Source: CAVYXK01 sp963772445
Lineage (GTDB): Bacteria; Pseudomonadota; Alphaproteobacteria; Acetobacterales; Acetobacteraceae
NCBI GenBank assembly: GCA_963772445.1
Contig: CAVYXK010000019.1
Location: forward strand, 496,001 to 560,000
Direction: 5' to 3'
DNA: 64,000 nucleotides
Under the pieces are notes generated by a model. The model made no database searches. It saw only the letters and a list, made by a program, of their open reading frames with translations, and was not told the DNA's origin. Shown here piece by piece: positions 26,012 to 35,204 of this stretch. Positions within the stretch are counted from its first letter, which is position 1. Every line of letters starts with the position of its first letter. A program made the position numbers and the translations under genes.

Positions 26012-26857
26012 CTAGTCGCGGCAGCGGGCCACTGCCTGGACAAATGCAGCCAGGCGGTCGGGATCGACCGGGTTCCACCAGACGCCATCGCGCTTCAGCG
26101 CGCTTGCCACGATGACGCCATCCGCCACAGTCAGGATCTCGCCGACGTTGCCCGGCGTCACGCCGGAGCCGACCAGGACCGGCAGCGCCGTGGCGGCGGC
26201 GATTGTGCGCAACTCGTCCATCGCGGCCGCATCGCCGGTACGTTCGCCGGTGACGATGGCGACATCGGCGTCGAAGAATTCCACGTCGCGGGCGAGTTCT
26301 CCGAGCGAGCGATCAGCGGTGATGGCATGCGCGCCATGCTTGACATGCACGTCGGCAAAGATGCGCACCGGCCGGGCATGCAGCCAGGCGCGCTAGCGCG
26401 TCGCGTCGGCAGCCGGCGCTTCGATCAGGCCCTCATTCGCGATATAGGCGTTGGCCCACTGGTTCACGCGAATGAACTGCGCGCCGGCAGCCTTGGCCAC
26501 TGCCAACGCAACCAGCGGGGCGTTGGCCAGCACATTCACGCCGATCGGCAGTCCGGTGGCCCGGCGCACCGCGTCGGTGATCACCGCCATGCAGGCGGCG
26601 GTCTCGGGTCCCAGCCGATCCGGCTTGGCGAAGGGGATGTCGCCATGGTTCTCGACGATCAGGCCGTCCATGCCGCCGGCGCGGTATCGCTCGGCTTCGG
26701 CGAGCGCGAAGTCCGTCAACGCGGCCATTGGCTGCCCGTCATAGCCGGACGAGCCCGGCAGCGGCAGCAGATGCACCACGCCGATCACCGGCTTGCGGCG
26801 GGCGAACAGCACGGTCAAGGCGTTCGTCTTGGGTCGGAAGACGGGTGGCGCTGCCAT
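26012..26857 (-). pseudogene. BtpA/SgcQ-family protein with an in-frame stop
   Basis: The frame encodes about 281 codons. RKPVIGVVHLLPLPGSSGYD opens the TIM-barrel, followed by GGMDGLIVENHGDIPFAKPD and FIRVNQWANAYIANEGLIEA. After ADATR there is a TAG at 26393-26395. Translation then continues in the same frame with RAWLHARPVRIFADVHVKHG and PVLVGSGVTPGNVGEI. A Tyr codon (TAC or TAT) is probable in place of TAG, so this is a single nonsense change. BtpA proteins were linked to photosystem I assembly; the bacterial SgcQ-like members are thought to act on sugars or nucleosides. The role here is unknown. Confidence 0.75.
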
Positions 26858-26943
26858 GACGGTCACCGTGGCGAAAAGCCTCGTCGCCTGCAATCATGAC
26901 CTGGGCCGGACCCCCCTGGCGCCGGCAAAATGGGAGGATCGCC

Positions 26944-28545
26944 GTGACCGGACTGGACGAGACACAACGCATCGCCATCGCCTGGATCGACGCCAACCGG
27001 GCACGCCTGTCGGAGTTCAACCGCCGGATCTGGGACTACGCCGAGCCGGCCTGGCGCGAATACCAGTCAGCCCGCGCCTATTGCGAGCTGCTCCGTTCCG
27101 AGGGGTTCTCGGTCGAAGAAGGCTCGGGCGGGATGCCGACCGCCTTCGCCGCAAGCTGGGGCCAGGGCTCGCCCGTGTTGGGCGGATACGCCGAGTACGA
27201 CGCGGTGCCCGGCCAGTCGCAGCAGGTCGTGCCGCACAAGGCGCCGCGCGAAGGGCTGCATCCCTGGACCGCCGGCCATACCGACCCGCACTCCGCGCTC
27301 GGCACCGCATCGTTGGCTGGCATGCTGGCGACCAAGGCGGCGATGCAGCGCCAGGGCCTGCGCGGCACGCTGCGCTTCATGGGCGAGCCGGCTGAGAAGG
27401 TCTGCGGCTCGAAGCCGGTGCACGCCGCCAAGGGTTATTACGACGGCTGCGACGCTTTCATCTGCTACCACCCACACGTCACCAACACAGTGCAAGCCGA
27501 GACCCAGTGCGGTGCCTATTGGAGCGTCGTGATTACGTTCGAGACGCTGTCGCCGGAGACATGGATCGACAAGTCGTTGCTGCCGATCCGTACCTCTGCC
27601 CACGCCGTCGCACGTTGTCCGGGTGCGATCGACGCGCTCTGTCTGATGTACACCACGACGAAATACACCAAGGAGGCGATGTACCCGCATGCCGGCGCCT
27701 GGACGCTGAACGAGTTCATCCTGGCCGGCGGCGACGCCACGTCCGATAACCTGCCGCCGCGCTTCAGCCAGATCCAGTATTCCTGGCGCTCCCCGTCGCT
27801 CGCCATCCAGCAGCAGATTCTCCAGGTGCTGACGAACAATGCGCGCCACGCGGCCGCTTCCTGCGGCTGCCAGGCCTCGTTGCGCTGCGTGACCAAGACC
27901 CGCGTTGGCCTGCCGAACCGGACCATGATCGATCTGGTCTGGCGCAATCTGGAACGGATCGGCGCGCCTGCGTTCGACGACGAGGCCCGCGCCTTCGGGC
28001 GCGCCATTCAATCGACGCTGGGTATCGCGCCTATGGACAATCCGTTCGTTGCCGACAACGAGCGGCTGGCCTCACCGGATGAGTATGAGGCGGTCGTGCG
28101 CCGCGGCCTGCCCGAATGGCAGCACCATATCGGCGCGGATGACTACGTGGACTACACGTGGCATGCGCCCACCGTGCGGCTGTTCACCATGCGCCCGCGG
28201 CTTCGCCCGCCGCACGACGATTACGAATATCCTGCCTGGGCCAGCAACGCGCTGGGCGGCCTGCCCGCGGCGATCGATCCGGGGGTGTTGGTGGCGGCCA
28301 AGACGATCGCCGCCTCGTTCCTCGACCTGCTGGCGCATCCCGAAACGCTGGAGGCAGCCAAGGCGGAGTTCGCCGATCGGACAGGCGGCGGCGTGGGGGG
28401 AACGAAGTGGGTGCCACCGCTGCTGCCGCGCGACTTTGTTCCACCCGTCGATCTGCGCTGGCCCGAATACATCACCACGGTCCGAGGTCGGGAATGGTGG
28501 ATTCCCACGCCTTTCGCCGGATCCGGGGCGGGCGACAAGCTGTGA
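26944..28545 (+). CDS. M20-family amidohydrolase, AbgB-like
   Basis: This encodes 533 residues from the GTG at 26944, which is preceded by GGAGG 8 bases away; an ATG at 26896 lies in the same frame. It opens FNRRIWDYAEPAWREYQSAR. Metal and catalytic residues are suggested by VLGGYAEYDAVPG, AGHTDPHSALGTASLAGML, RFMGEPAEKVCGSKPVH and FICYHPH. A second half contains the dimerisation domain and ends REWWIPTPF. This layout is that of aminobenzoyl-glutamate hydrolase subunit B and related N-acyl-amino acid hydrolases. The substrate is unknown. It diverges from the damaged BtpA gene. Confidence 0.85.
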   Translation: MTGLDETQRIAIAWIDANRARLSEFNRRIWDYAEPAWREYQSARAYCELLRSEGFSVEEGSGGMPTAFAASWGQGSPVLGGYAEYDAVPGQSQQVVPHKAPREGLHPWTAGHTDPHSALGTASLAGMLATKAAMQRQGLRGTLRFMGEPAEKVCGSKPVHAAKGYYDGCDAFICYHPHVTNTVQAETQCGAYWSVVITFETLSPETWIDKSLLPIRTSAHAVARCPGAIDALCLMYTTTKYTKEAMYPHAGAWTLNEFILAGGDATSDNLPPRFSQIQYSWRSPSLAIQQQILQVLTNNARHAAASCGCQASLRCVTKTRVGLPNRTMIDLVWRNLERIGAPAFDDEARAFGRAIQSTLGIAPMDNPFVADNERLASPDEYEAVVRRGLPEWQHHIGADDYVDYTWHAPTVRLFTMRPRLRPPHDDYEYPAWASNALGGLPAAIDPGVLVAAKTIAASFLDLLAHPETLEAAKAEFADRTGGGVGGTKWVPPLLPRDFVPPVDLRWPEYITTVRGREWWIPTPFAGSGAGDKL

Positions 28546-28592
28546 GAGGATTGTTGCTTTTGGTCTCAGTGATGACGAAGGGAGCGAGACGC

Positions 28593-29991
28593 ATGATTCC
28601 GATCGAACCGGGTAGGATCAGAACGTGGCGGATGCCGACCAAGCGGCTATGGCAGTTCTTGCGGCAAGGGTTGCTCGCCGCCGTGCTTGCCGTAGCGGGT
28701 GCGGCGTCGGCAGCGGCCGAGACGCCCGGGTTGCCGCCGCTGATGGATCCCGCCAACCAGGAACATCTCGTTGGCAAAGTGATCTTCGTTGAACTGGTGA
28801 CGCCGGACCTCGCTGCAGCGAAAAATTTCTGGCTCGTCAGCGGAAACTGTGGGTGCTTCGGGGGTATACCGAGGGCTAGTTTTATCACTCAGCCGGCCGG
28901 CTGGTGGATTTGTGGACAACACAAGCGCGTTGCCCACAACCCCACAGCCGCCACATCGGCAGAAGCGCCGAGTTGGGCCGGCAAGTTCCTGGATGAATGG
29001 TGCGGTCAGGTCATGCGCTCCCGCATCGAGCCGATGAAGAAGATCGCCAGGACGCTACGCTCGCACCGCGCGCTGATCCTGAACTACTTCCGCGCCAGGA
29101 AGCAGCTCTCCAGCGGTGTGGTCGAGGGTCTGAACAACAAGGCCAAACTGACCATGCGAAAATCCTACGGGTTCCGTACCTTCCACGTCACCGAAATCGC
29201 CTTGTATCATGCACTTGGTAAGCTGCCGGAACCCAACGTCGCCCACAGATTCTTCTGACGAGGCAAATTTCTATGCGGGATTGTTTGGGTGGACGTTCCG
29301 CGATCTGCAGCCGGACGGAATCCAGTACGCCGAAGCCTCGCTCGATGGCCAACCAGTGGCCGGGCTGGTTTACAGACCTCTGCCGACAGGGGCGCAGCGG
29401 CGGCCGGCGTGGCTTAGCTTCTTTTCCGTACGTGATGTCGATGCCACCACGCAGATCGCCCTCCAGCATGGCGCGAAAGTGCTGTTCGAGCCGCATAGCA
29501 TCCCCAACCGCGGGCGGGAGGCGGTCCTTATGGATCCGCAGGGGGCGGTTTTCGCGATCCTTGCCTCCAGCAGCGGCGATCCGCCTGACGTCCTGGTGGA
29601 ACCCGGGGAGTGGATCTGGAGTTCGCTGATCACGCGAGATCCGAACGCCGATGCGGCGTTCTATCAGGCGTTGTTCGACTATGAGGTGTTCGAGTTGCCG
29701 GCCGAGGAGGGCGCCCAACATCTAATACTCGCCTCGGACAATTATGCTCGCGTGAGTGTCAACACGCTGCCGGCGAGCCGGCCCGGCATGCATCCCCACT
29801 GGCTCAACTTCGTCCGCGTCGACGACGCGGTCAAGACGGCGGCGAAGGCGGCGGCGCTTGGTGGGCGTGTGCTGGTCGAGCCGCGGGTCGATCGCGACGG
29901 CGGCAAGGTCGCGGTGGTTGCCGACCCGCAGGGCGCGGTCTTCGGATTGCTTGAGTGGCGGGACACCGAGAATAAAGAGGTCAGCCAGTGA
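28593..29991 (+). pseudogene. Exported glyoxalase/VOC-family protein split by an ISL3 derivative
   Basis: The 5' part (28593-28830) encodes a signal peptide (FLRQGLLAAVLAVAGAASAA) and VGKVIFVELVTPDLAAAKNF. The 3' part (29265-29991) resumes with FYAGLFGWTFRDLQPDG and encodes two VOC domains (AWLSFFSVRDVDATTQIALQ, HPHWLNFVRVDDAVKTAAKA). Deleting the 434-bp insert and one 8-bp repeat joins them exactly as LAAAKNFYAGLFGW. VOC proteins bind metals and act on small molecules; the function of this one is unknown. The next gene starts on its stop (GTGA), so the two are one operon. Upstream AAGGGAG supports the ATG at 28593. Confidence 0.82.
28831..29264. mobile_element. 434-bp internally deleted ISL3-family element
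   Basis: The ends GGCTCGTCAG-CGGAAACTGTGGG and, read inward from the right, GCCTCGTCAGAAGAATCTGTGGG form an imperfect inverted repeat. An exact 8-bp target duplication AAATTTCT flanks it at 28823-28830 and 29265-29272. Eight bases is the standard ISL3 duplication. Inside, the C-terminal third of an ISL3 transposase remains (FLDEWCGQVMRSRIEPMKKI, SSGVVEGLNNKAKLTMRKSY). The rest of the gene is gone, so it must have moved with help from a full-length copy. Confidence 0.85.
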
Positions 29992-30296
29992 GCACGTTAT
30001 TCTCGCGCGCATCCGCGGCCACCTGCATGCTCGGCCTGTTCACCATCCCGTTGTCCGGCTGCGTCGCACCTGGGTATGGCTACGGCTCTGACGGCGGCTT
30101 GGGCATTGCGGCGGCTTATTATGAGCCGTACGGGGTCGACTACGGTGGTTGGGGACCCGGCTATCTGGTTGGGCCGCCGCGTGGCGGTTACCAGGGAGCA
30201 GTCCGCGCCGATCACCACCCGGGGGCGGTTGCCTACCGACCCGCGCCCGCATCGCGCCCGATGCCCTCGAATTCCGTCGCGTCCCGGCGGCGGTGA
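29988..30296 (+). CDS. Small glycine/tyrosine-rich lipoprotein
   Basis: This encodes 102 residues starting with a GTG that overlaps the stop of the VOC gene. The signal ends in a lipobox (GLFTIPLSGCVAPGYG). The mature part is rich in Gly and Tyr (YYEPYGVDYGGWGPGYLVG) and ends with an Arg tail. No catalytic motif is visible. It is translationally coupled to the VOC gene and so may still be expressed from that operon. I do not recognise a family. Confidence 0.65.
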   Translation: MSTLFSRASAATCMLGLFTIPLSGCVAPGYGYGSDGGLGIAAAYYEPYGVDYGGWGPGYLVGPPRGGYQGAVRADHHPGAVAYRPAPASRPMPSNSVASRRR

Positions 30297-30371
30297 AACG
30301 CCGCATCGAGGCCGCCAGCAACAGTCGCCGAGGTGACCGCCCCGGGCGGGGCGTCATGGTGGCGGTCGCGC

Positions 30372-30461
30372 AAAGAAGTCATACCGCAGAGGCGCAGAGG
30401 GGCGCAGAGATTCACACGGGGCGCCTCTGCGGCCTCTGCGCCTCTGCGGTATGACTTCTTT
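30372..30461. repeat. Exact 29-bp inverted repeat, 32-nt loop
   Basis: The left arm (30372-30400, beginning AAAGAAGTCATACCGCAGAG) is the exact complement of the right arm (30433-30461, ending GGTATGACTTCTTT). The arms carry GCAGAGGCGCAGAGG. Similar wording is found at 35255-35460 and 46148-46185. As a transcript it would form a very stable hairpin behind the lipoprotein gene, so it may end or protect that mRNA. It may equally be a mobile or REP-type repeat. Confidence 0.8.
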
Positions 30462-30572
30462 ACAATGCCGCCAACCGAAACCATGCGCCAAGCTTGGCAA
30501 AATTAAACCGGACAGCCGTGGCACAAGGCCAGCCATGTCGGGTGGCAACCAAACGGCCCCCAGTTTCTTGTC

Positions 30573-30619
30573 AGCGAAGCGAAGCAATCGCCCCTTGCAG
30601 GGGATTGCTTCGCTTCGCT
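30573..30619. repeat. REP-like hairpin
   Basis: AGCGAAGCGAAGCAAT at 30573-30588 is the exact complement of 30604-30619 (ATTGCTTCGCTTCGCT). The loop adds CCCCT/AGGGG. The phrase ATTGCTTCGCTTCGCT followed by CGCAATGAC is a repeat I have seen in many bacterial genomes. The whole 30297-30823 gap holds only this repeat and the 29-bp inverted repeat; I see no gene in it. Confidence 0.65.
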
Positions 30620-30823
30620 CGCAATGACGCCAGCCGGAGCCGCGTGCTCGACGTTACCGCAATGTTGCTTGCTTCGTAGGCGGGACTGCCTGCGAGACGA
30701 CCAGATCGCCGGTGGAGAACGCTATTTTCCGCGCGACCTGGGGTTGGCGGAGCGAAACACGTGTGCGTATCATCGGCCAACGGCCGCAACGGCCGGGGTC
30801 ATTCGGTTGCAATGGAGTGGCCG

Positions 30824-32401
30824 ATGCTGCGACGCGCATTCCTGCTGATTGCCTTTGTTCTGGCCGGGGCCGGGTCGGCCGGGGCCGCGACCCGCGGCGG
30901 CACCCTGGTGTTCGGGCGACAGACCGACTGCATCTATCTCGACCCCGTGCATACCGCGCAGAATGCCGATATCTGGATGTCGCTGAACATCTACGACACG
31001 CTGACCCAGCCAACCGATGACGGGAAAAGCGTCGTGCCCGGCCTGGCCTCTTCCTGGCAGGTCAGCGACGACGGCAAAGCGATCACCTTCAAGCTGCGGC
31101 CGAACCTGAAATTCGCTGATGGTTTGCCACTGACGGTGCAAGACGTGCAATGGTCGTTGCAGCGTGCGGCCAACAAAGCCACCGGCGGGGAATTCCAGTT
31201 CCTGCTGGCATCGGTCAGCGGCATCGACACGCAGGGGGACGATACGGTCGTCGTCCGGCTGAAGCACCCCGACCCGACCATGCTGCAGGCGCTGGCGACC
31301 TTCAATGCCGGCATCGTGCCGTCGAAGCTGATCATGGCCGAACCCGGCGCGACGCTGGACGACAAGTCCAAGTCCTTCGCGGAACACCCTGTCGGCTCCG
31401 GCCCATTCACCATGAAGAGCTGGACCCGCAACAGCGAAATGGTACTGACACGCAACCCGTATTATTGGAGGCAAGGCGCCGACGGCAAGATGCTGCCGTA
31501 TCTCGACAATATCCGCTTCGTCATCATTCCTGACGACGCCACCCGTATCCTGAAGCTGAAGGCCGGCGAGATCGATGCCGCGGAGTTTGTGCCGTATTCC
31601 CGGGTCGCCGAGCTGAAAGCCGACTCCCGGCTGAATATGGTTCTATTCCCGGCTGCGCAGGTGCACTATTTCACGCTGAATAACCGCCCAACGCTGAAGG
31701 ACGGTACGAAGAACCCGCTGAACGACGTGCGCGTCCGCCAAGCGCTGAACTACGCCACCGACAAGCAGGCGCTGATCCAGGTGGTTTCGTACGGCACCGG
31801 GACGCCCGAGCAGAGCTTCATGCCGATGTCGACGCCATTGGCCTACGGCACCGGCCCGCTCTACCCGTATGACCCTCAGAAAGCCAAGCAACTCCTGCAG
31901 GAGGCCGGCTGGGCCGGCGGGTTCGATATCACGCTATTCACAATCGCCGGGAATGCCGATGATGTAGCGAAGGCGGCGGCGCTGCAGCAGATGTGGGCGC
32001 CGCTCGGCGTGCATCTGAAGGTCCAGCAGATGGAATCCGCGACCCGGCTGGCGCACTACAACGCGGCGGATTTCCAGATGCTGACCTCGCTCTGGACCAA
32101 TGACATCAACGACCCGAACGAAATCACCTCGCTCTTCGGCTACTACCCGACCATACAGAACCGGCATTCCGGCTGGGACGACCCGCGCATCGATGAGCTG
32201 TTCCTGCAAAGCCAGCAGGAGCTGGATCCGGTGAAGCGGGCTGCGGAATACAAGGAAATCCAGGAGCGCTATGCCGCCGCCGCGCCGATCATTTTTTCCA
32301 TGGGGGTGCCGTATCCCGTGGCGTTGGCGAAGAAGGTCCACGACTTCGTGCAGATCCCGCTCGGCAACAATATCTTCGTGAACACCTACCTGGAGCAATG
32401 A
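30824..32401 (+). CDS. Dipeptide/oligopeptide ABC transporter substrate-binding protein
   Basis: This encodes 525 residues from the ATG at 30824 (GGAG 7 bases upstream; an in-frame ATG at 30812 is an alternative). The signal peptide is FLLIAFVLAGAGSAGA. The SBP_bac_5 fold shows RGGTLVFGRQTDCIYLDPVH, then PGLASSWQVSDDGKAITFKL, HPVGSGPFTMKSW and DDATRILKLKAGEIDAAEF. Near the end are NDINDPNEITSLFGYYPT and WDDPRIDELFLQSQ. It binds a peptide, or possibly nickel or glutathione-like ligand, in the periplasm and hands it to the permease encoded just downstream. Confidence 0.9.
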   Translation: MLRRAFLLIAFVLAGAGSAGAATRGGTLVFGRQTDCIYLDPVHTAQNADIWMSLNIYDTLTQPTDDGKSVVPGLASSWQVSDDGKAITFKLRPNLKFADGLPLTVQDVQWSLQRAANKATGGEFQFLLASVSGIDTQGDDTVVVRLKHPDPTMLQALATFNAGIVPSKLIMAEPGATLDDKSKSFAEHPVGSGPFTMKSWTRNSEMVLTRNPYYWRQGADGKMLPYLDNIRFVIIPDDATRILKLKAGEIDAAEFVPYSRVAELKADSRLNMVLFPAAQVHYFTLNNRPTLKDGTKNPLNDVRVRQALNYATDKQALIQVVSYGTGTPEQSFMPMSTPLAYGTGPLYPYDPQKAKQLLQEAGWAGGFDITLFTIAGNADDVAKAAALQQMWAPLGVHLKVQQMESATRLAHYNAADFQMLTSLWTNDINDPNEITSLFGYYPTIQNRHSGWDDPRIDELFLQSQQELDPVKRAAEYKEIQERYAAAAPIIFSMGVPYPVALAKKVHDFVQIPLGNNIFVNTYLEQ

Positions 32402-32425
32402 CTTCCGGCCTGACGCCCTGATACG

Positions 32426-33364
32426 ATGCACCTGCTGACCATTCTTGGCCGCCGTGTGCTGCAGATCATGGCCACCGTTTTGCTAGTGGCGGTGTTGGTC
32501 TTCACCTTGATACACCTGCTGCCGGGCGACCCGGCGCAGGTCATGCTGGGTGACCGAGGCAGCGATGCGGCGATCGCCCAATTGCATCACGAACTCGGGT
32601 TGGACCGCTCGATCCCGGTGCAGTTCTGGGACTTCCTGACGCGCACGCTGACTCTGAACCTGGGCGAATCCGTTACTATGGGTGTCCCGGTCACGCAACT
32701 GATCGAGGCGCGGCTGCCGATCACTCTGCTGCTGACCGCGATGGCGGCGATCCTGGCACTGCTGATCGCGGTGCCGCTGGCATTTGTCGGAGCGCTCCGG
32801 CAAGGCGGCTGGGCGGATGCGATTGTCCGCGGGATCTCCCAGATCAGTCTCTCAATGCCGGTGTTCTATATCGGCCTGGTGCTGCTGATTACGCTGGCCG
32901 CCGGGCTTCGCTGGTTCCCGGTCGGTGGAATCGGCGACGGGTTCTTTCAGGACCTCTATTACCTGTTCCTGCCGGCGCTGGCCCTGGCGCTGTCGCTCAG
33001 CGCCATTCTCCTGCGCAATCTGCGGGCTTCGCTGATCGAGGTGCTGCACGCGGAGTTCATCGACTTCGCCACCGCGAAGGGATTGCGACGTCGTGTCGTG
33101 CTGGGGCGGCATGTGCTGCGCAACGCCTCGATCTCGACCGTGACCCTGCTCGGGCTGAATATGGGATCATTGGTCGGCGGCGCCGTGATCACGGAAACGG
33201 TGTTCGGCATTCCCGGCATCGGGCGGCTGATGGTGGACAGTATTTTCTCGCGTGACTACGCCGTAGTGCAGGGACTGACCATGGTGCTGGCGATCATGGT
33301 CTCGATGGTGTTCCTGGCGATCGATGCGCTGCAAGCGCTGCTCGACCCACGGACCACGACATGA
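32426..33364 (+). CDS. Peptide ABC transporter permease, DppB-type
   Basis: This encodes 312 residues with six hydrophobic segments. The family start is RVLQIMATVLLVAVLVFTLI and HLLPGDPAQVML. The BPD_transp_1 EAA loop is in EFIDFATAKGLRRRVVLGRH, followed by HVLRNASISTVTLLGLNMGS and FGIPGIGRLMVDSIFSRDY. DppB forms half of the channel in the inner membrane. Its stop overlaps the start of the DppC gene (ATGA), and the binding-protein gene is 24 bp upstream. Confidence 0.93.
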   Translation: MHLLTILGRRVLQIMATVLLVAVLVFTLIHLLPGDPAQVMLGDRGSDAAIAQLHHELGLDRSIPVQFWDFLTRTLTLNLGESVTMGVPVTQLIEARLPITLLLTAMAAILALLIAVPLAFVGALRQGGWADAIVRGISQISLSMPVFYIGLVLLITLAAGLRWFPVGGIGDGFFQDLYYLFLPALALALSLSAILLRNLRASLIEVLHAEFIDFATAKGLRRRVVLGRHVLRNASISTVTLLGLNMGSLVGGAVITETVFGIPGIGRLMVDSIFSRDYAVVQGLTMVLAIMVSMVFLAIDALQALLDPRTTT

Positions 33365-34233
33365 GCGAGGCTGTCGCGCAGGCGGTCTCGCGGGCGACGC
33401 CGCGTCCTACCGCTGCCGGCCGGCAACGCACGCGTCCTGGCGCGGGTCTGCTGGTCGGCGCCGCCATCCTGCTGATCCTACTGATCTGCGCCATCGTCCC
33501 GAATCTGATTGCGCCTTACGACCCCAATGCGTTCGACTACCACGCGCTGCTTAAAGGGCCGAGTGCGGCGCATCCCTTCGGCACCGATAATTTCGGCCGC
33601 GACGTCCTCACGCGCACCATCTGGGCGGCGAGGATCGACCTGCAGATCGCCATCTTCGCTACCCTGTTTCCGGCGATTTTCGGCAGCATCGCCGGTGCAT
33701 TGATCGGATATGCGGGCGGGCTGGTGGACACGCTGTTCCGGCACCTGGTCAATTTGCTTATTACCATCCCGTTCCTGGTGCTGGTGATCGCCATTGTCGC
33801 GGTGCTTGGGCCGGGACTGCTGAACATGTACATCGCGGTCTCCGCAGTGAGCTGGGTCTTCTACGCGCGGCTTATGCGTGCCGAGATCATCGCGCAGAAG
33901 CGCCGAGACTACGCCGATGCCGGGCGCGTGATGGGATATGGCGCGATCCGCATCATCTTCCGGCATCTGCTGCCGAACGCGATTACGCCGTCGATCATCT
34001 ATTGGATGACCGACATGGCGCTGGCGATCCTGCTGGGATCGAGCCTCGGCTATCTCGGTCTGGGCGCGCAGCCGCCGACATCGGAATGGGGCGTGCTTAT
34101 CGCCGACGGCAAGAATTTCATGACGACCGCCTGGTGGATGTCGATCTTTCCGGGTTTGGCGATTGTCTTCACCGGCATGGGGTTCAGCCTGTTGGGCGAC
34201 GGCGTGGCCGCTTTGCTGCGACGACGTAAATGA
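33361..34233 (+). CDS. Peptide ABC transporter permease, DppC-type
   Basis: This encodes 290 residues. After a basic cytoplasmic start there is a first membrane helix (LLVGAAILLILLICAIVPNL). The DppC signature FGTDNFGRDVLTRTIWAARI follows, then an EAA loop (KRRDYADAGRVMGYGAIRII, HLLPNAITPSIIYWM). The end reads PGLAIVFTGMGFSLLGDGVA. It is the second channel half. It overlaps both neighbours by 4 bp, so the genes are tightly coupled. Confidence 0.93.
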   Translation: MSEAVAQAVSRATPRPTAAGRQRTRPGAGLLVGAAILLILLICAIVPNLIAPYDPNAFDYHALLKGPSAAHPFGTDNFGRDVLTRTIWAARIDLQIAIFATLFPAIFGSIAGALIGYAGGLVDTLFRHLVNLLITIPFLVLVIAIVAVLGPGLLNMYIAVSAVSWVFYARLMRAEIIAQKRRDYADAGRVMGYGAIRIIFRHLLPNAITPSIIYWMTDMALAILLGSSLGYLGLGAQPPTSEWGVLIADGKNFMTTAWWMSIFPGLAIVFTGMGFSLLGDGVAALLRRRK

Positions 34234-35204
34234 CTGCACCTCTGCTTTCCGTGCGCAACCTGACGGTGCGCATCGGCCCGGTGACACCTGTGGAGGATGT
34301 CAGCTTCGATGTCGGTACCGGCGAAGTACTCGGCCTTGTGGGCGAGTCCGGCTCCGGCAAGAGCCTGACCCTGCGTGCTATCATGCGCCTGCTCCCGCCG
34401 GTGGCGCACATGTCCGGGCAGATCCTGTGGCAAGGACGTGACCTGACGGCGCTGCCGGACGCCGAGCTGCGCGCGTTGCGCGGACGCGAAATCGCTATCG
34501 TGTTCCAGGAGCCGATGGCCGCGCTCGACCCGGTGCTGACTGTCGGACTGCAGATCACGGAGAGCCTGACCGAACATCTCGGCCTGCGCGGCCGCGCCGC
34601 ACGCGCGCGCGCCGTCGAGGTGCTGGACCTGGTTGGGATCCCCGATGCGCGGCGGCGTGTCTCCAGCTATCCGCACGAATTCTCCGGGGGCATGCGACAG
34701 CGCGCGATGATCGCCATCGCGCTCGCCGCCGGGCCGAAGCTGCTGCTTGCGGACGAGCCGACGACCGCATTGGACGTCACCATCCAGGACCAGATACTGA
34801 AACTTCTCCTGCGGTTGCGTACAGAACTTTCGATGAGCGTTGTCCTGGTGACCCACGACCTGGGCATCGTTGCCGAAACCTGTGATCGCGTCTCGGTGCT
34901 GTATAGCGGGCGGATTATGGAGACCGGGTTGGTCGAGACGATTTTTAGCTGTCCGGCACACGCTTACACGCTGGGTCTGCTCAACTCGATCCCGCTGGCG
35001 AAGAACGCACGACGGCATCTTGCGTCGATCCCCGGAACGCCGCCCGACCCGCTGGATCTGCCGCCCGGCTGCCGTTTTGCACCACGCTGCGGCCTGGCGG
35101 GGCCCGAGTGCATGCTGCGCCAGCCGACGCTGCGGTCGCTCACCGATACGCATGCGACTGCTTGCATCCACTCGGATGAGGTGCGTCGGGGGGCATCCCG
35201 CTGA
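34230..35204 (+). CDS. Peptide ABC transporter ATP-binding protein, DppD-type
   Basis: This encodes 324 residues with Walker A GESGSGKSLTL, signature FSGGMRQRAMIAIALA, Walker B LLLADEPTTALD and switch His VLVTHDLGIVAE. The C-terminal oligopeptide-transporter region contains the Cys set FAPRCGLAGPECMLRQP and CIHSD. These Cys residues bind an iron-sulfur cluster in some DppD proteins. It is the first of the two ATPases. It starts on the DppC stop (ATGA). Confidence 0.92.
   Translation: MTAPLLSVRNLTVRIGPVTPVEDVSFDVGTGEVLGLVGESGSGKSLTLRAIMRLLPPVAHMSGQILWQGRDLTALPDAELRALRGREIAIVFQEPMAALDPVLTVGLQITESLTEHLGLRGRAARARAVEVLDLVGIPDARRRVSSYPHEFSGGMRQRAMIAIALAAGPKLLLADEPTTALDVTIQDQILKLLLRLRTELSMSVVLVTHDLGIVAETCDRVSVLYSGRIMETGLVETIFSCPAHAYTLGLLNSIPLAKNARRHLASIPGTPPDPLDLPPGCRFAPRCGLAGPECMLRQPTLRSLTDTHATACIHSDEVRRGASR

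Noticed and set aside
28158..29258. 366-residue forward frame across the M20, VOC and ISL3 sequences
   Set aside because: Its first part is an out-of-frame shadow of the M20 gene, then VOC, then ISL3. Only the part from 28593 could be translated as a chimera, so it is treated as an interrupted gene.
30372..30461. CRISPR-like or array repeat
   Set aside because: Only one inverted pair, with no regular spacers; no CRISPR array or cas gene seen in the window.
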